DNA of 64,000 nucleotides from Streptomyces sp. MBT53 (lineage in GTDB: Bacteria > Actinomycetota > Actinomycetes > Streptomycetales > Streptomycetaceae): assembly GCF_016654115.1 (NCBI RefSeq), contig NZ_JAEQAZ010000049.1, forward strand, positions 18,153-82,152, in the 5' to 3' direction. Below, in pieces: positions 49,450-58,513 of the stretch. The notes under the pieces are model-generated. The model made no database searches. It had not been told where the DNA came from and saw only the letters and a program-made list of their open reading frames with translations. How positions within the stretch are numbered: position 1 is the first letter of the stretch; each line of letters opens with the position of its first letter. A program made the translations under genes and the position numbers.

Positions 49450-51054
49450 ATGTCCGAGCCGGAAGCGCCTCAAGAGATCGACATCCACACCACCGCCGGG
49501 AAGATCGCGGATCTTCGGCGCCGCACCCAGGAGGCGACGCACGCGGGCTCGGAACGAGCGGTCGAAAAGCAGCACGCCAAGGGCAAGTTGACGGCCCGTG
49601 AGCGGATCGAGCTGCTCCTCGACGAGGACTCCTTCGTCGAGTTCGACGAGTTCACCCGGCACCGGTCCACGGACTTCGGCCTGGAGAAGAACCGCCCCTA
49701 CGGCGACGGTGTCGTCTCCGGCTACGGCACGGTCGACGGCCGCCCCATCGCCGTGTTCTCCCAGGACTTCACGGTCTTCGGCGGCGCCCTGGGCGAGGTC
49801 TACGGCCAGAAGATCGTCAAGGTGATGGACTTCGCGCTGAAGACCGGCTGCCCGGTCATCGGCATCAACGACTCCGGCGGCGCCCGCATCCAGGAGGGCG
49901 TGGCCTCGCTCGGGGCGTACGGCGAGATCTTCCGCCGCAACACCCACGCGAGCGGCGTGATCCCGCAGATCAGCCTGGTCGTCGGCCCGTGCGCGGGCGG
50001 AGCGGTGTACTCCCCCGCGATCACCGACTTCACGGTGATGGTCGACCAGACCTCGCACATGTTCATCACAGGACCGGACGTCATCAAGACGGTCACCGGC
50101 GAGGACGTGGGCTTCGAGGAGCTGGGCGGCGCGCGCACCCACAACTCCGTGTCCGGCGTGGCCCATCACATGGCGGGCGACGAGAAGGACGCGATCGAGT
50201 ACGTCAAGCAGCTGCTGTCGTACCTCCCGTCCAACAACCTCAGCGAACCCCCCGCGTTCCCGGAGGAGGCGGACCTCGCCGTCACGGACGAGGACCGCGA
50301 GCTGGACACCCTGGTCCCGGACAGCGCGAACCAGCCGTACGACATGCACACGGTGATCGAACACGTCCTGGACGACGCCGAGTTCTTCGAGACGCAGGCC
50401 CTGTTCGCACCGAACATCCTCACCGGTTTCGGCCGGGTCGAGGGCCGCCCGGTGGGCATCGTCGCCAACCAGCCCATGCAGTTCGCGGGTTGCCTGGACA
50501 TCGACGCGTCCGAGAAGGCGGCGCGCTTCGTCCGCACCTGCGACGCGTTCAACGTCCCGGTCATCACCTTCGTGGACGTCCCCGGCTTCCTCCCGGGCGT
50601 CGACCAGGAGCACTACGGCATCATCCGCAGGGGCGCGAAGCTGATCTACGCGTACGCGGAGGCGACGGTCCCGCTCATCACGGTGATCACCCGCAAGGCC
50701 TTCGGCGGCGCCTACGACGTCATGGGCTCCAAGCACCTGGGCGCCGACCTCAACCTCGCCTGGCCGACCGCCCAGATCGCCGTCATGGGCGCCCAGGGCG
50801 CGGTCAACATCCTGCACCGCCGCACGCTCGCCGAGGCCGAGGCGGCCGGCGAGGACCTGGACGCGGTCCGCGCCCGCCTCATCCAGGAGTACGAGGACAC
50901 CCTCCTCAACCCCTACATCGCGGCCGAGCGCGGCTACATCGACGCGGTCGTCCTCCCCTCCGACACCCGCCGCCACGTGGTCCGGGGCCTGCGCCAACTC
51001 CGCACCAAGCGCGAGTCGTTGCCCCCGAAGAAGCACGGCAACATCCCCCTGTAG
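49450..51054 (+). CDS. pccB: Propionyl/acyl-CoA carboxylase carboxyltransferase (beta) subunit
   Basis: The ATG at 49450 gives 534 residues. The crotonase-like double domain carries the acyl-CoA- and biotin-binding oxyanion loops NDSGGARIQEGV and ITRKAFGGAYDVMGSK. It transfers the carboxyl group from biotinylated AccA2 to propionyl-CoA, giving methylmalonyl-CoA for polyketides and odd-chain metabolism. It is followed 13 bases later by the epsilon subunit gene, as in S. coelicolor. Confidence 0.97.
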   Translation: MSEPEAPQEIDIHTTAGKIADLRRRTQEATHAGSERAVEKQHAKGKLTARERIELLLDEDSFVEFDEFTRHRSTDFGLEKNRPYGDGVVSGYGTVDGRPIAVFSQDFTVFGGALGEVYGQKIVKVMDFALKTGCPVIGINDSGGARIQEGVASLGAYGEIFRRNTHASGVIPQISLVVGPCAGGAVYSPAITDFTVMVDQTSHMFITGPDVIKTVTGEDVGFEELGGARTHNSVSGVAHHMAGDEKDAIEYVKQLLSYLPSNNLSEPPAFPEEADLAVTDEDRELDTLVPDSANQPYDMHTVIEHVLDDAEFFETQALFAPNILTGFGRVEGRPVGIVANQPMQFAGCLDIDASEKAARFVRTCDAFNVPVITFVDVPGFLPGVDQEHYGIIRRGAKLIYAYAEATVPLITVITRKAFGGAYDVMGSKHLGADLNLAWPTAQIAVMGAQGAVNILHRRTLAEAEAAGEDLDAVRARLIQEYEDTLLNPYIAAERGYIDAVVLPSDTRRHVVRGLRQLRTKRESLPPKKHGNIPL

Positions 51055-51067
51055 AGGAGCGGCCTCC

Positions 51068-51277
51068 ATGAACATCAAAGTCGTAAGAGGCAACCCGACC
51101 CCGGAGGAACTGGCCGCCGCCCTGGCGGTGGTCAGGGCCCGCGCCGCGGCGGCGACGACCACACCGCCGGGCGCGCCGAGGCAGCGCGACGCGTGGTCGG
51201 ACCCGTCGAGGATCGCGACGGCGAGGCTCCCGATCCCGGGCCCGAGTGCATGGACCCGCACTTTCTGGCCCGGCTGA
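51068..51277 (+). CDS. pccE: Acyl-CoA carboxylase epsilon subunit
   Basis: 69 residues, starting MNIKVVRGNPTPEELAAALA, the hallmark of actinobacterial epsilon subunits, and ending in the conserved W-T-F-W aromatic tail (SAWTRTFWPG). It binds the alpha-beta complex and raises activity. The gene follows pccB in one operon. Confidence 0.95.
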   Translation: MNIKVVRGNPTPEELAAALAVVRARAAAATTTPPGAPRQRDAWSDPSRIATARLPIPGPSAWTRTFWPG

Positions 51278-51285
51278 GCGGTCAT

Positions 51286-51345
51286 TTTTCAGGGGCGCGG
51301 GGCTGTGTCGATTTGCGGCTCCGCCGCGTGGGCGCACAGAGGAAC
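51286..51345. repeat. Partial dispersed repeat after pccE
   Basis: TTTTCAGGGGCGCGGGG (51288-51304) matches the outer arm of the dispersed inverted element found at 29.3 and 55.6 kb, but the inner AACTGCGCG part is missing. GCGGCTCCGCCGC follows as a small hairpin. It could end the pccBE transcript. Confidence 0.5.
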
Positions 51346-51413
51346 AATCCCGGGCAAGAATTTAAGTACCCGTACTCAGGCGCCGCGCCCCTGCCAACCC
51401 GCACGCTGGTGCC

Positions 51414-51542
51414 ATGTTGTGGTCCGACCCCGATGACGAGCCTCCCGAGGAACTACGGGAGATGCAGGTCATGTTGCGGCGGCTCGGCATACTCATGGCA
51501 CTGGCGATGGTCCTGGCGATGATCGTGCTCGGACTGGCGTAG
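51414..51542 (+). CDS. 42-residue membrane microprotein between pccE and maf
   Basis: ATG 51414 to TAG 51540-51542 encodes MLWSDPDDEPPEELREMQVM and then a helix (LGILMALAMVLAMIVLGLA). An acidic N-terminus is followed by one transmembrane segment. Frame, third-position GC and position between conserved genes favour a real gene; I recall a similar small gene between pccE and maf in S. coelicolor. No clear ribosome-binding site is visible, so it may be translated from a short or leaderless message. Function unknown. Confidence 0.7.
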   Translation: MLWSDPDDEPPEELREMQVMLRRLGILMALAMVLAMIVLGLA

Positions 51543-51573
51543 GCGGCCGCGGCGCCGCCGATACCCTGGTCGT

Positions 51574-52194
51574 ATGACAGATCAGCCGCGCCGCCGCCTC
51601 GTGCTCGCCTCCCAGTCCCCCGCCCGGCTGGGCCTCCTGCGCCAGGCGGGACTGGACCCCGAGGTGATCGTGAGCGGGGTGGACGAGGACGCGGTCTCAG
51701 CCTCCACCCCGGCCGACCTCGCCCTCGCACTCGCCGAGGCAAAAGCGTCCGTGGTGGCCGCCCGACCGGAGGTGCACGGCGCCCTGGTGATCGGCTGCGA
51801 CTCGGTGCTGGACCTCGACGGCGAAGCCCTCGGCAAGCCCGCCGACGCCGAGGAGGCCACCGCCCGCTGGAAGTCGATGCGCGGCCGGGCCGGCACACTC
51901 CAGACCGGGCACTGCGTCTACGACACGACGAGCGGCCGGTACGTGTCGGCGACCGCGTCGACCGTCGTCCGCTTCGGCGAGCCGACCGACGCCGAGGTCG
52001 CCGCGTACGTCGCCTCGGGCGAACCCCTTTACGTGGCAGGGGCGTTCACGCTCGACGGCCGTTCGGCGCCGTTCATCGAGGGCATCGACGGCGACCACGG
52101 CAACGTGATCGGCATCAGCCTGCCGCTCGTTCGCCGCCTGCTGGGTCAACTGGGCGTCGGCATCACGGAGTTGTGGACGCCCCGGGACAAGTAG
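51574..52194 (+). CDS. maf: Maf family nucleoside triphosphate pyrophosphatase
   Basis: 206 residues. The N-terminal LVLASQSPARLGLLRQAGL and the central ALVIGCDSVLDLDG and TGHCVYDTTSG motifs are those of Maf. It hydrolyses dTTP/UTP or modified nucleotides to monophosphates, which keeps unwanted nucleotides from DNA and RNA. The gene ends 3 bases before the convergent membrane-protein gene. Confidence 0.95.
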   Translation: MTDQPRRRLVLASQSPARLGLLRQAGLDPEVIVSGVDEDAVSASTPADLALALAEAKASVVAARPEVHGALVIGCDSVLDLDGEALGKPADAEEATARWKSMRGRAGTLQTGHCVYDTTSGRYVSATASTVVRFGEPTDAEVAAYVASGEPLYVAGAFTLDGRSAPFIEGIDGDHGNVIGISLPLVRRLLGQLGVGITELWTPRDK

Positions 52195-52197
52195 CGA

Positions 52198-52716
52198 TCA
52201 GGAGGGGCTGGGGGCAGGCGGCGGGACGATCGGCGCCGGGTCCTTGTCGGGCTGCTCGGGGTCCTTGGGGCCGTCCGAGCCGTGTGGGCCGTCCGATGCC
52301 GGTGCCGCGTCCGAGGGCCCCTCCAGACGGTCGTAGGTCATCAGGAGCAGGACGACGAGGCCGAGCACCACGACCAGGAACACGAACCCGGTCTTGCCCT
52401 CCACCATGGCCCACGCGAACGCGGCCAGCAGTCCGTGCACCACGGCCACGCTGATCAGCAGGATGCGGCCGAGGCCGGCCGGGGCCCGGTCGCGGACCGC
52501 GACCAGCAGGGCGACCACGGCGCACAGCAGGAAGTAGAGGCCGAAGACGACTCCGCCGATCTTCGAGCTGACGGACATCGCGTCCGGGTCGATGCCGGCC
52601 AGGGACATGTTCTGGCGGTCGGCGACGATCCCCAGGAACCAGTTCAGCGCGGCCACTCCGAAGGCCTCCACGAAGAGGACCACCGTCAAGATCCATGCCA
52701 CCGGTCTGCGCACCAC
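52198..52716 (-). CDS. Four-helix membrane protein, function unknown
   Basis: About 172 residues from GTG 52716 (VVRRPVAWILTVVLF); the next codon, GTG 52713, is equally possible. Four transmembrane helices are separated by short loops (WILTVVLFVEAFGVAALNWF; VVFGLYFLLCAVVALLVAV; ILLISVAVVHGLLAAFAWAM; FVFLVVVLGLVVLLLM). The cytoplasmic tail is Pro/Asp-rich low complexity. It is conserved next to maf and accA2 as far as I recall. The role is unknown. Confidence 0.8.
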   Translation of the reverse strand: MVRRPVAWILTVVLFVEAFGVAALNWFLGIVADRQNMSLAGIDPDAMSVSSKIGGVVFGLYFLLCAVVALLVAVRDRAPAGLGRILLISVAVVHGLLAAFAWAMVEGKTGFVFLVVVLGLVVLLLMTYDRLEGPSDAAPASDGPHGSDGPKDPEQPDKDPAPIVPPPAPSPS

Positions 52717-53053
52717 CGGCCCCCACCCACTTCCGTTCGAGACATCCCGAACGCTACTAACGGGTAAACCTCGGGACAAGGGTTGTGTCAGGGGCAAAGA
52801 ATCATTGGGCCATTCGTAGGGACTCCACAAAGAAACGGCGTGGCGCGCGGCACGCTCTCACAGAGACCTTGACCACACCGGAGGGCTAGGGTTTCTCCGA
52901 GGAGTCCTGCGTACCGAGGTGCGACAAGGGATTTCGCGGGTCGAGCGGGCCTCGTATCACGCTCCGTGTGGGCAAGCTCACCACAGGGGACGGGTCGATG
53001 CGCCGTGTCGGCAGTCCCTAAACTCGGCTTGTTTCAAGGAGGGAGCCTCAATC

Positions 53054-54826
53054 GTGCGCAAGGTGCTCATCGCCAATCGTGGCGAAATCGCTGTCCGCGT
53101 TGCCCGGGCCTGCCGGGATGCCGGGATCGCGAGCGTGGCCGTATACGCCGACCCGGACCGGGACGCTCTGCATGTCCGCGCCGCGGATGAGGCGTTCGCC
53201 CTGGGCGGTGACACACCGGCGAGCAGCTACCTGGACATCGAGAAGGTCCTGAACGCGGCCCGTGAGTCCGGTGCCGACGCCGTCCACCCCGGCTACGGCT
53301 TCCTGTCCGAGAACGCCGAGTTCGCGCAGGCGGTGCTCGACGCCGACCTGATCTGGATCGGCCCGCCGCCGCAGGCGATCCGGGACCTCGGTGACAAGGT
53401 CGCCGCCCGGCACATCGCGCAGCGTGCCGGTGCCCCGCTGGTGGCCGGTACGCCGGACCCGGTGTCGGGCTCGGACGAGGTCGTCGCGTTCGCCGAGCAG
53501 CACGGGCTGCCCATCGCGATCAAGGCCGCCTTCGGTGGCGGCGGTCGCGGTCTGAAGGTGGCCCGCACGCTCGAAGAGGTTCCCGAGCTGTACGACTCCG
53601 CGGTCCGCGAGGCCGTCGCCGCCTTCGGGCGCGGCGAGTGCTTCGTCGAGCGCTACCTCGACAAGCCCCGGCACGTGGAGACCCAGTGCCTCGCCGACAC
53701 CCACGGCAACGTGGTCGTCGTGTCGACGCGTGACTGCTCGCTCCAGCGCCGGCACCAGAAGCTGGTCGAGGAGGCGCCCGCGCCCTTCCTCTCCGAGGCG
53801 CAGGTCGCCGAGCTGTACTCGTCGTCCAAGGCGATCCTGAAGGAGGCCGGCTACGTCGGCGCCGGGACCGTCGAGTTCCTCGTCGGGCAGGACGGCACGA
53901 TCTCCTTCCTCGAGGTCAACACCCGCCTTCAGGTGGAGCACCCGGTCACCGAGGAGGTCGCCGGCATCGACCTCGTCCGCGAGATGTTCCGTGTCGCGGA
54001 CGGCGAGGAACTCGGTTACGGCGATCCCGAACTGCGCGGCCACTCCTTCGAGTTCCGCATCAACGGCGAGGACCCGGGCCGCGGCTTCCTGCCCGCGCCC
54101 GGCACCGTCACGACGTTCGACGCGCCGTCCGGGCCGGGTGTCCGGCTGGACGCGGGTGTCGAGTCGGGTTCGGTGATCGGTCCGGCGTGGGACTCGCTGC
54201 TCGCCAAGCTGATCGTCACCGGCGCGACCCGCGAGCAGGCTCTGCAGCGTGCCGCGCGGGCGCTGGAGGAGTTCCGGGTCGAGGGCATGGCCACGGCGAT
54301 CCCCTTCCACCGCGCGGTGGTGAAGGACCCGGCGTTCGCCCCCGAACTCACCGGCTCCGCCGAGCCGTTCACGGTCCACACCCGGTGGATCGAGACCGAG
54401 TTCGTCAACGACATCAAGCCCTTCGCGGCTCCCACGGACGCCGAGGCGGACGAGGACGCCGACCGCGAGACGATCGTCGTCGAGGTCGGCGGCAAGCGCC
54501 TTGAGGTCTCCCTGCCGGTCTCGCTCGGCATGTCGCTGGCCCGCACCGGTCTCGCGGCGGGGGCCAAGCCGAAGCGCCGGGCGGCCAAGAAGTCCGGGCC
54601 CGTCGCCTCCGGTGACACCCTCGCCTCGCCGATGCAGGGCACGATCGTCAAGGTCGCGGTCGAGGAGGGCCAGGAGGTCAAGGAGGGCGACCTCATCGTC
54701 GTACTCGAAGCGATGAAGATGGAACAGCCGCTGAACGCGCACAAGTCCGGCACGATCAAGGGCCTTGGCGCGGAGGTCGGTGCGTCCATCACGTCCGGCG
54801 CCGCGATCTGCGAGATCAAGGACTGA
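53054..54826 (+). CDS. accA2: Acetyl/propionyl-CoA carboxylase alpha chain (biotin carboxylase + BCCP)
   Basis: The GTG at 53054 follows AAGGAGGGAG, giving 590 residues, matching AccA2. The biotin carboxylase part begins VRKVLIANRGEIAVRVARAC, with the ATP-grasp Gly-rich loop AFGGGGRGLK and the catalytic EVNTRLQVEH. The C-terminal biotin carrier domain contains EAMKM with the biotinylated Lys. It supplies carboxybiotin to PccB (and AccB) for methylmalonyl- and malonyl-CoA. A terminator follows the stop. Confidence 0.97.
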   Translation: MRKVLIANRGEIAVRVARACRDAGIASVAVYADPDRDALHVRAADEAFALGGDTPASSYLDIEKVLNAARESGADAVHPGYGFLSENAEFAQAVLDADLIWIGPPPQAIRDLGDKVAARHIAQRAGAPLVAGTPDPVSGSDEVVAFAEQHGLPIAIKAAFGGGGRGLKVARTLEEVPELYDSAVREAVAAFGRGECFVERYLDKPRHVETQCLADTHGNVVVVSTRDCSLQRRHQKLVEEAPAPFLSEAQVAELYSSSKAILKEAGYVGAGTVEFLVGQDGTISFLEVNTRLQVEHPVTEEVAGIDLVREMFRVADGEELGYGDPELRGHSFEFRINGEDPGRGFLPAPGTVTTFDAPSGPGVRLDAGVESGSVIGPAWDSLLAKLIVTGATREQALQRAARALEEFRVEGMATAIPFHRAVVKDPAFAPELTGSAEPFTVHTRWIETEFVNDIKPFAAPTDAEADEDADRETIVVEVGGKRLEVSLPVSLGMSLARTGLAAGAKPKRRAAKKSGPVASGDTLASPMQGTIVKVAVEEGQEVKEGDLIVVLEAMKMEQPLNAHKSGTIKGLGAEVGASITSGAAICEIKD

Positions 54827-54841
54827 TCCGGCGGTACGTCC

Positions 54842-54886
54842 AGAGGTGCCCGGCCGACAGGAACAGCCTGTCCGCCGGGCACCTCT
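54842..54886 (+). terminator. Strong terminator after accA2
   Basis: AGAGGTGCCCGGC (54842-54854) pairs with GCCGGGCACCTCT near 54874-54886; an inner CAGG/CCTG pair extends the hairpin. Confidence 0.85.
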
Positions 54887-54957
54887 GTAATGTGACGGGA
54901 CAGCGCCGTATCTCGCTGTATCGCGCCTTGTCGCGCCGAGGAGGGCAGGTGGGACCC

Positions 54958-55533
54958 GTGGCTGACACGGCCAGGCCGCCGGCGGGGCTGCGTGCCGACG
55001 CCCGCCGCAACTATGAGCGGCTGCTCGCCGAGGCCCGGGTGTCCTTCGCCGCGCACGGCACGGACGCGTCCCTGGAGGACGTGGCCCGGCGTGCGGGCGT
55101 CGGCATCGGCACGCTGTATCGGCACTTCCCGAACCGGCAGTCCCTGATGAGCGCGGTCTTCGAGGACGCGGTGGGTGAACTCCTCGCGCGTTCACGGGAG
55201 TTGCAGTCCGCTCCGCAGCCGTGTGTGGCTCTGGTGAGCTGGTTGCGGGAGATGGTGGCGCATGCGAGTGAGTACCGGGGGCTTTCACGGGCGTTGATGG
55301 CCGTGGCCGACGACGACACGTCGGCGCTGGGCCGGTGCAGCGCGCCTATCCGGGAGGCCGGGGGTGCGCTGCTCTCGCGGGCGCAGGACGGCGGTGACGT
55401 GCGTGGTGACGTCGAGATCGGTGATCTGCTTCAGCTGACGCATGCGATTGCGCTCGCCGCTGAGGGCAACCCGGGGGACCCTGAACTGGCGGACAGATTG
55501 CTGACGTTGACGTTGCGCGGGTTGAAGCCGTAG
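54958..55533 (+). CDS. TetR family transcriptional regulator
   Basis: 191 residues from GTG 54958. The HTH is typical: SLEDVARRAGVGIGTLYRHFPNRQSLMSAVF. The C-terminal ligand domain is of the TetR_C type with hydrophobic helices (LLQLTHAIALAAEG). It probably represses itself or a transporter elsewhere, as no efflux gene adjoins. It is separated from accA2 by a terminator and ends at a dispersed repeat. Confidence 0.92.
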   Translation: MADTARPPAGLRADARRNYERLLAEARVSFAAHGTDASLEDVARRAGVGIGTLYRHFPNRQSLMSAVFEDAVGELLARSRELQSAPQPCVALVSWLREMVAHASEYRGLSRALMAVADDDTSALGRCSAPIREAGGALLSRAQDGGDVRGDVEIGDLLQLTHAIALAAEGNPGDPELADRLLTLTLRGLKP

Positions 55534-55555
55534 TGCTTCGTCTGCCGCGCCGTCG

Positions 55556-55630
55556 TGGCTGGTCGCGCAGTTCCCCGCGCCCCTAAATGCAGGCCGTTTT
55601 TAGGGGCTCGGGGAACTGCGCGGCCAGCCC
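55556..55630. repeat. Dispersed inverted repeat forming a long hairpin
   Basis: GGCTGGTCGCGCAGTTCCCC (from 55557) and its complement GGGGAACTGCGCGGCCAGCC (ending 55628) flank an 18-base loop region, giving arms of about 30 bases. It lies between the TetR and DeoR stops, where it probably ends both transcripts. Confidence 0.85.
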
Positions 55631-55661
55631 TGACCGGCCCGCAGTCGACAACCGCGCCCGG

Positions 55662-56615
55662 TCAACGCCTGCGCAGATCCGCCACCCTCGCGGCGCGTTC
55701 CCGTTCCGGGGACTCCCCCGTCAGTACGCCCGCCGAGCGCAGCCCCGGTACTTGACCCCGTCGCGGTGCCGGAAGGGGTACGTCCCGGCGGCGTTGTTCC
55801 CGCGTCGGGGTCTGATCACCCCCCTGGCCTCCGGCCGCGCCGGCCACGGCGATCTGCACCCCCTGATCGGCAAGGGCCTGCAACTCCGTGGCGGCGCGGT
55901 CGTCGTGGCCCGGGGGCTCGTCGGTGACGAGGCGGGTGATCACGTCCGTGGGCACGGTCTGGAACATGGTGTCCGTACCGAGCTTGGTGTGGTCGGCGAG
56001 GACGACGACCTCGGCCGCCGCCTGCACGAGGGCCCGGTCGACGGACGCCGACAGCATGTTGGACGTGGACAGGCCGCGCTCGGCGGTGAGCCCGCTTCCG
56101 GAGAGGAAGGCCCGGGAGACACGCAGCCCCTGGAGGGACTGCTCGGCCCCGCTGCCCACCAGCGCGTAGTTGGAACCGCGCAGGGTGCCCCCGGTCATCA
56201 CGACCTCCACGCGGTTGGCGTGGGCCAACGCCTGGGCGACAAGGAGGGAGTTGGTGACTACGGTCAGTCCGGGGACCCGGGCGAGCCGGCGGGCCAGCTC
56301 CTGTGTGGTGGTACCCGCCCCTACCACGATCGCTTCGCCTTCTTCGACGAAGCTCGCGGCGAGATCGGCGATGGCCGTCTTCTCGGCGGTCGCGAGATGC
56401 GATTTCTGCGGAAAGCCGGACTCCCGCGTGAACCCGCCCGGCAATACCGCACCGCCGTGCCGGCGGTCGAGGAGTCCTTCTGCCTCCAGTGCGCGCACGT
56501 CCCGCCGTACGGTCACTTCGGAGGTCTGGACGACGCGGGCGAGCTCACGGAGCGATACAGCCCCATTCGCTCGCACCATTTCGAGGATCAATTGGCGACG
56601 TTCTGCAGCGAACAC
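55662..56615 (-). CDS. DeoR family regulator
   Basis: 317 residues. The N-terminal HTH is VSLRELARVVQTSEVTVRRDVRALEAEGLLDRRHGGA, the DeoR signature, followed by the sugar-phosphate-binding DeoRC domain (EAIVVGAGTTTQELAR, LVSRAFLSGSGLTAERG-like part). The last ~55 residues are Arg/Pro/Gln-rich and unlike the family, so the C-terminus may be extended by drift into the repeat region. DeoR proteins repress sugar or nucleoside genes and are released by a phosphorylated ligand. The target is unknown. Confidence 0.88.
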   Translation of the reverse strand: MFAAERRQLILEMVRANGAVSLRELARVVQTSEVTVRRDVRALEAEGLLDRRHGGAVLPGGFTRESGFPQKSHLATAEKTAIADLAASFVEEGEAIVVGAGTTTQELARRLARVPGLTVVTNSLLVAQALAHANRVEVVMTGGTLRGSNYALVGSGAEQSLQGLRVSRAFLSGSGLTAERGLSTSNMLSASVDRALVQAAAEVVVLADHTKLGTDTMFQTVPTDVITRLVTDEPPGHDDRAATELQALADQGVQIAVAGAAGGQGGDQTPTREQRRRDVPLPAPRRGQVPGLRSAGVLTGESPERERAARVADLRRR

Positions 56616-56779
56616 GAAACTGACAGTAACCCCAACGACCGTCTGCTTTCAGCTGTTTGCGGTGAATAGCAGAAGTTGTTCGCACAGGAGGGCGAGAAGT
56701 GGTATAGGGGGTAGTCCCGGCGCCTATGCCGAGCGAATGGGCGGCAACTCCCCGTGACCAGCGGGGAGTCGGTCCGGCC

Positions 56780-58228
56780 TCAGACTTCGCCCGTCGCCTT
56801 GCGGGTGTGCAGCTGTCGGGCCACCTCGGCGATCGAGCCCGAAAGGGACGGGTAGACGGTGAAGGCGTTCGCGATCTGTTCGACCGTCAGATTGTTGTCG
56901 ACGGCGATCGAGATGGGGTGGATCAGTTCCGAGGCGCGGGGGGCTACGACCACGCCGCCGACGATGATCCCGGTGCCCGGGCGGCAGAAGATCTTGACGA
57001 AGCCGTCGCGGATGCCCTGCATCTTCGCTCGCGGGTTGCGGAGGAGGGGGAGCTTGACTACGCGTGCGTCGATCTTGCCTGCGTCTACGTCTGCTTGGGA
57101 GTAGCCGACCGTGGCGATCTCCGGGTCGGTGAAGACGTTCGAAGACACCGTCTTCAGGTTGAGCGGGGCCACCGCGTCGCCGAGGAAGTGGTACATCGCG
57201 ATACGGCCCTGCATCGCGGCCACCGAGGCGAGCGCGAAGATGCCGGTCACGTCACCGGCCGCGTAGACGCCCGGGGCGGTCGTCCGGGACACCTTGTCGG
57301 TCCAGATGTGGCCCGAGTCGCGCAGTCTGACGCCCGCCTCCTCCAGGCCCATGCCCGCGGAGTTCGGGATGGCGCCTACCGCCATCAGGCAGTGGGAGCC
57401 GGTGATCACGCGGCCGTCGGCGAGGACCACTTCGACCTTGTCGCCGACGCGCTTGGCGGACTGGGCGCGGGAGCGGGCCATCACGTTCATGCCGCGGCGG
57501 CGGAAGACGTCCTCGAGTACGGCGGCCGCGTCCGGGTCCTCGCCGGGGAGGACCCGGTCGCGGGAGGAGACGAGGGTGACCTTGGAGCCGAGGGCCTGGT
57601 AGGCGCCGGCGAACTCGGCACCGGTGACACCGGAGCCGACCACGATCAGCTCTTCGGGGAGTTCGGTGAGGTCGTAGACCTGGGTCCAGTTCAGGATGCG
57701 CTCGCCGTCGGGGCGGGCGTCGTCCAGTTCGCGGGGGTGGCCGCCGGTCGCGATAAGGACGGCGTCGGCCACGAGGGTCTCCTCTGTGCCGTCCGCCGCC
57801 TTGACGATCACCTTGCGGGAACCGTCGATCGCCTGCATGCCGTCGAGCCTGCCCCGGCCGCGCATGACACGGGCGCCGGCTCGGGTCACGGAGGCTGTGA
57901 TGTCGTGCGACTGGGCGAGCGCGAGGCGCTTCACACGGCGGTTCACCTTGCCTAGATCCACGCCGACGACCCGGGCTGCTTGTTCCAGCGGTGGAGTGTC
58001 GTCGGCGACGATGATGCCCAGTTCCTCGTACGACGAGTCGAAGGTGGTCATCACCTCGGCCGTCGCGATAAGGGTCTTCGACGGCACGCAGTCGGTCAGC
58101 ACCGACGCCCCGCCCAGACCGTCGCAGTCGACGACGGTCACCTCCGCGCCGAGCTGCGCTGCCACCAGCGCCGCTTCATAGCCGCCGGGTCCGCCACCGA
58201 TGATCACGATCCGAGTCACGTACCCCAT
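56780..58228 (-). CDS. lpdA: NAD(P)H dehydrogenase (quinone), LpdA-like flavoprotein
   Basis: The ATG at 58228 (MGYVTRIVIIGGGPGGYE) gives 482 residues; GTG 58219 is an alternative. It has the FAD- and NAD-binding folds and dimer domain of lipoamide dehydrogenases. The redox motif GGASVLTDCVPSK keeps only Cys47; the first Cys of the usual GGTCLNVGC is Ser42, so it cannot act on lipoamide by dithiol exchange. Mycobacterial LpdA (Rv3303c) has the same change and reduces quinones with NAD(P)H, probably in oxidative stress defence. A dispersed 149-bp element lies just upstream. Confidence 0.92.
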   Translation of the reverse strand: MGYVTRIVIIGGGPGGYEAALVAAQLGAEVTVVDCDGLGGASVLTDCVPSKTLIATAEVMTTFDSSYEELGIIVADDTPPLEQAARVVGVDLGKVNRRVKRLALAQSHDITASVTRAGARVMRGRGRLDGMQAIDGSRKVIVKAADGTEETLVADAVLIATGGHPRELDDARPDGERILNWTQVYDLTELPEELIVVGSGVTGAEFAGAYQALGSKVTLVSSRDRVLPGEDPDAAAVLEDVFRRRGMNVMARSRAQSAKRVGDKVEVVLADGRVITGSHCLMAVGAIPNSAGMGLEEAGVRLRDSGHIWTDKVSRTTAPGVYAAGDVTGIFALASVAAMQGRIAMYHFLGDAVAPLNLKTVSSNVFTDPEIATVGYSQADVDAGKIDARVVKLPLLRNPRAKMQGIRDGFVKIFCRPGTGIIVGGVVVAPRASELIHPISIAVDNNLTVEQIANAFTVYPSLSGSIAEVARQLHTRKATGEV

Positions 58229-58308
58229 TGTCCCGCACGCTTCAAGATGCTTCCGCCCGGGGGCGGCGGGGGTGCGTGGTGCGCCTACGGTTTGGTGTGG
58301 GTCGCCTG

Positions 58309-58457
58309 CGGTTCGTTGTGGGTCGGTGCCGCGCCGGGGGGTGTCCGTCCTCGGAACGGCGCGGAATCGGTCTCGCAAGATTTTCGGGGTGTTGACGCGC
58401 CAACCGCTGCGGGCGGACACCCCCCGACACGTCACCTTCGCGCCGTACGCGGGTGGC
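58309..58457. repeat. 149-bp dispersed element, copy 2 (inverted copy of 43727-43875)
   Basis: The reverse complement of this stretch matches copy 1 along its full length; the first ~70 bases of that reading are the same, and the divergent patch is near 58377-58386. It lies between lpdA and the gene at 58514, with the same inverted arms of about 19 bases. Confidence 0.85.
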
Positions 58458-58513
58458 CTGAGTACCCCCGGTTACGGGAGTGGCGGGTGGGTTCGCTGCC
58501 GTACTCTCGGAGC

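Noticed and set aside
53048..55288. A 746-codon minus-strand frame
   Set aside because: Antisense shadow of accA2 and the TetR gene; no family resemblance.
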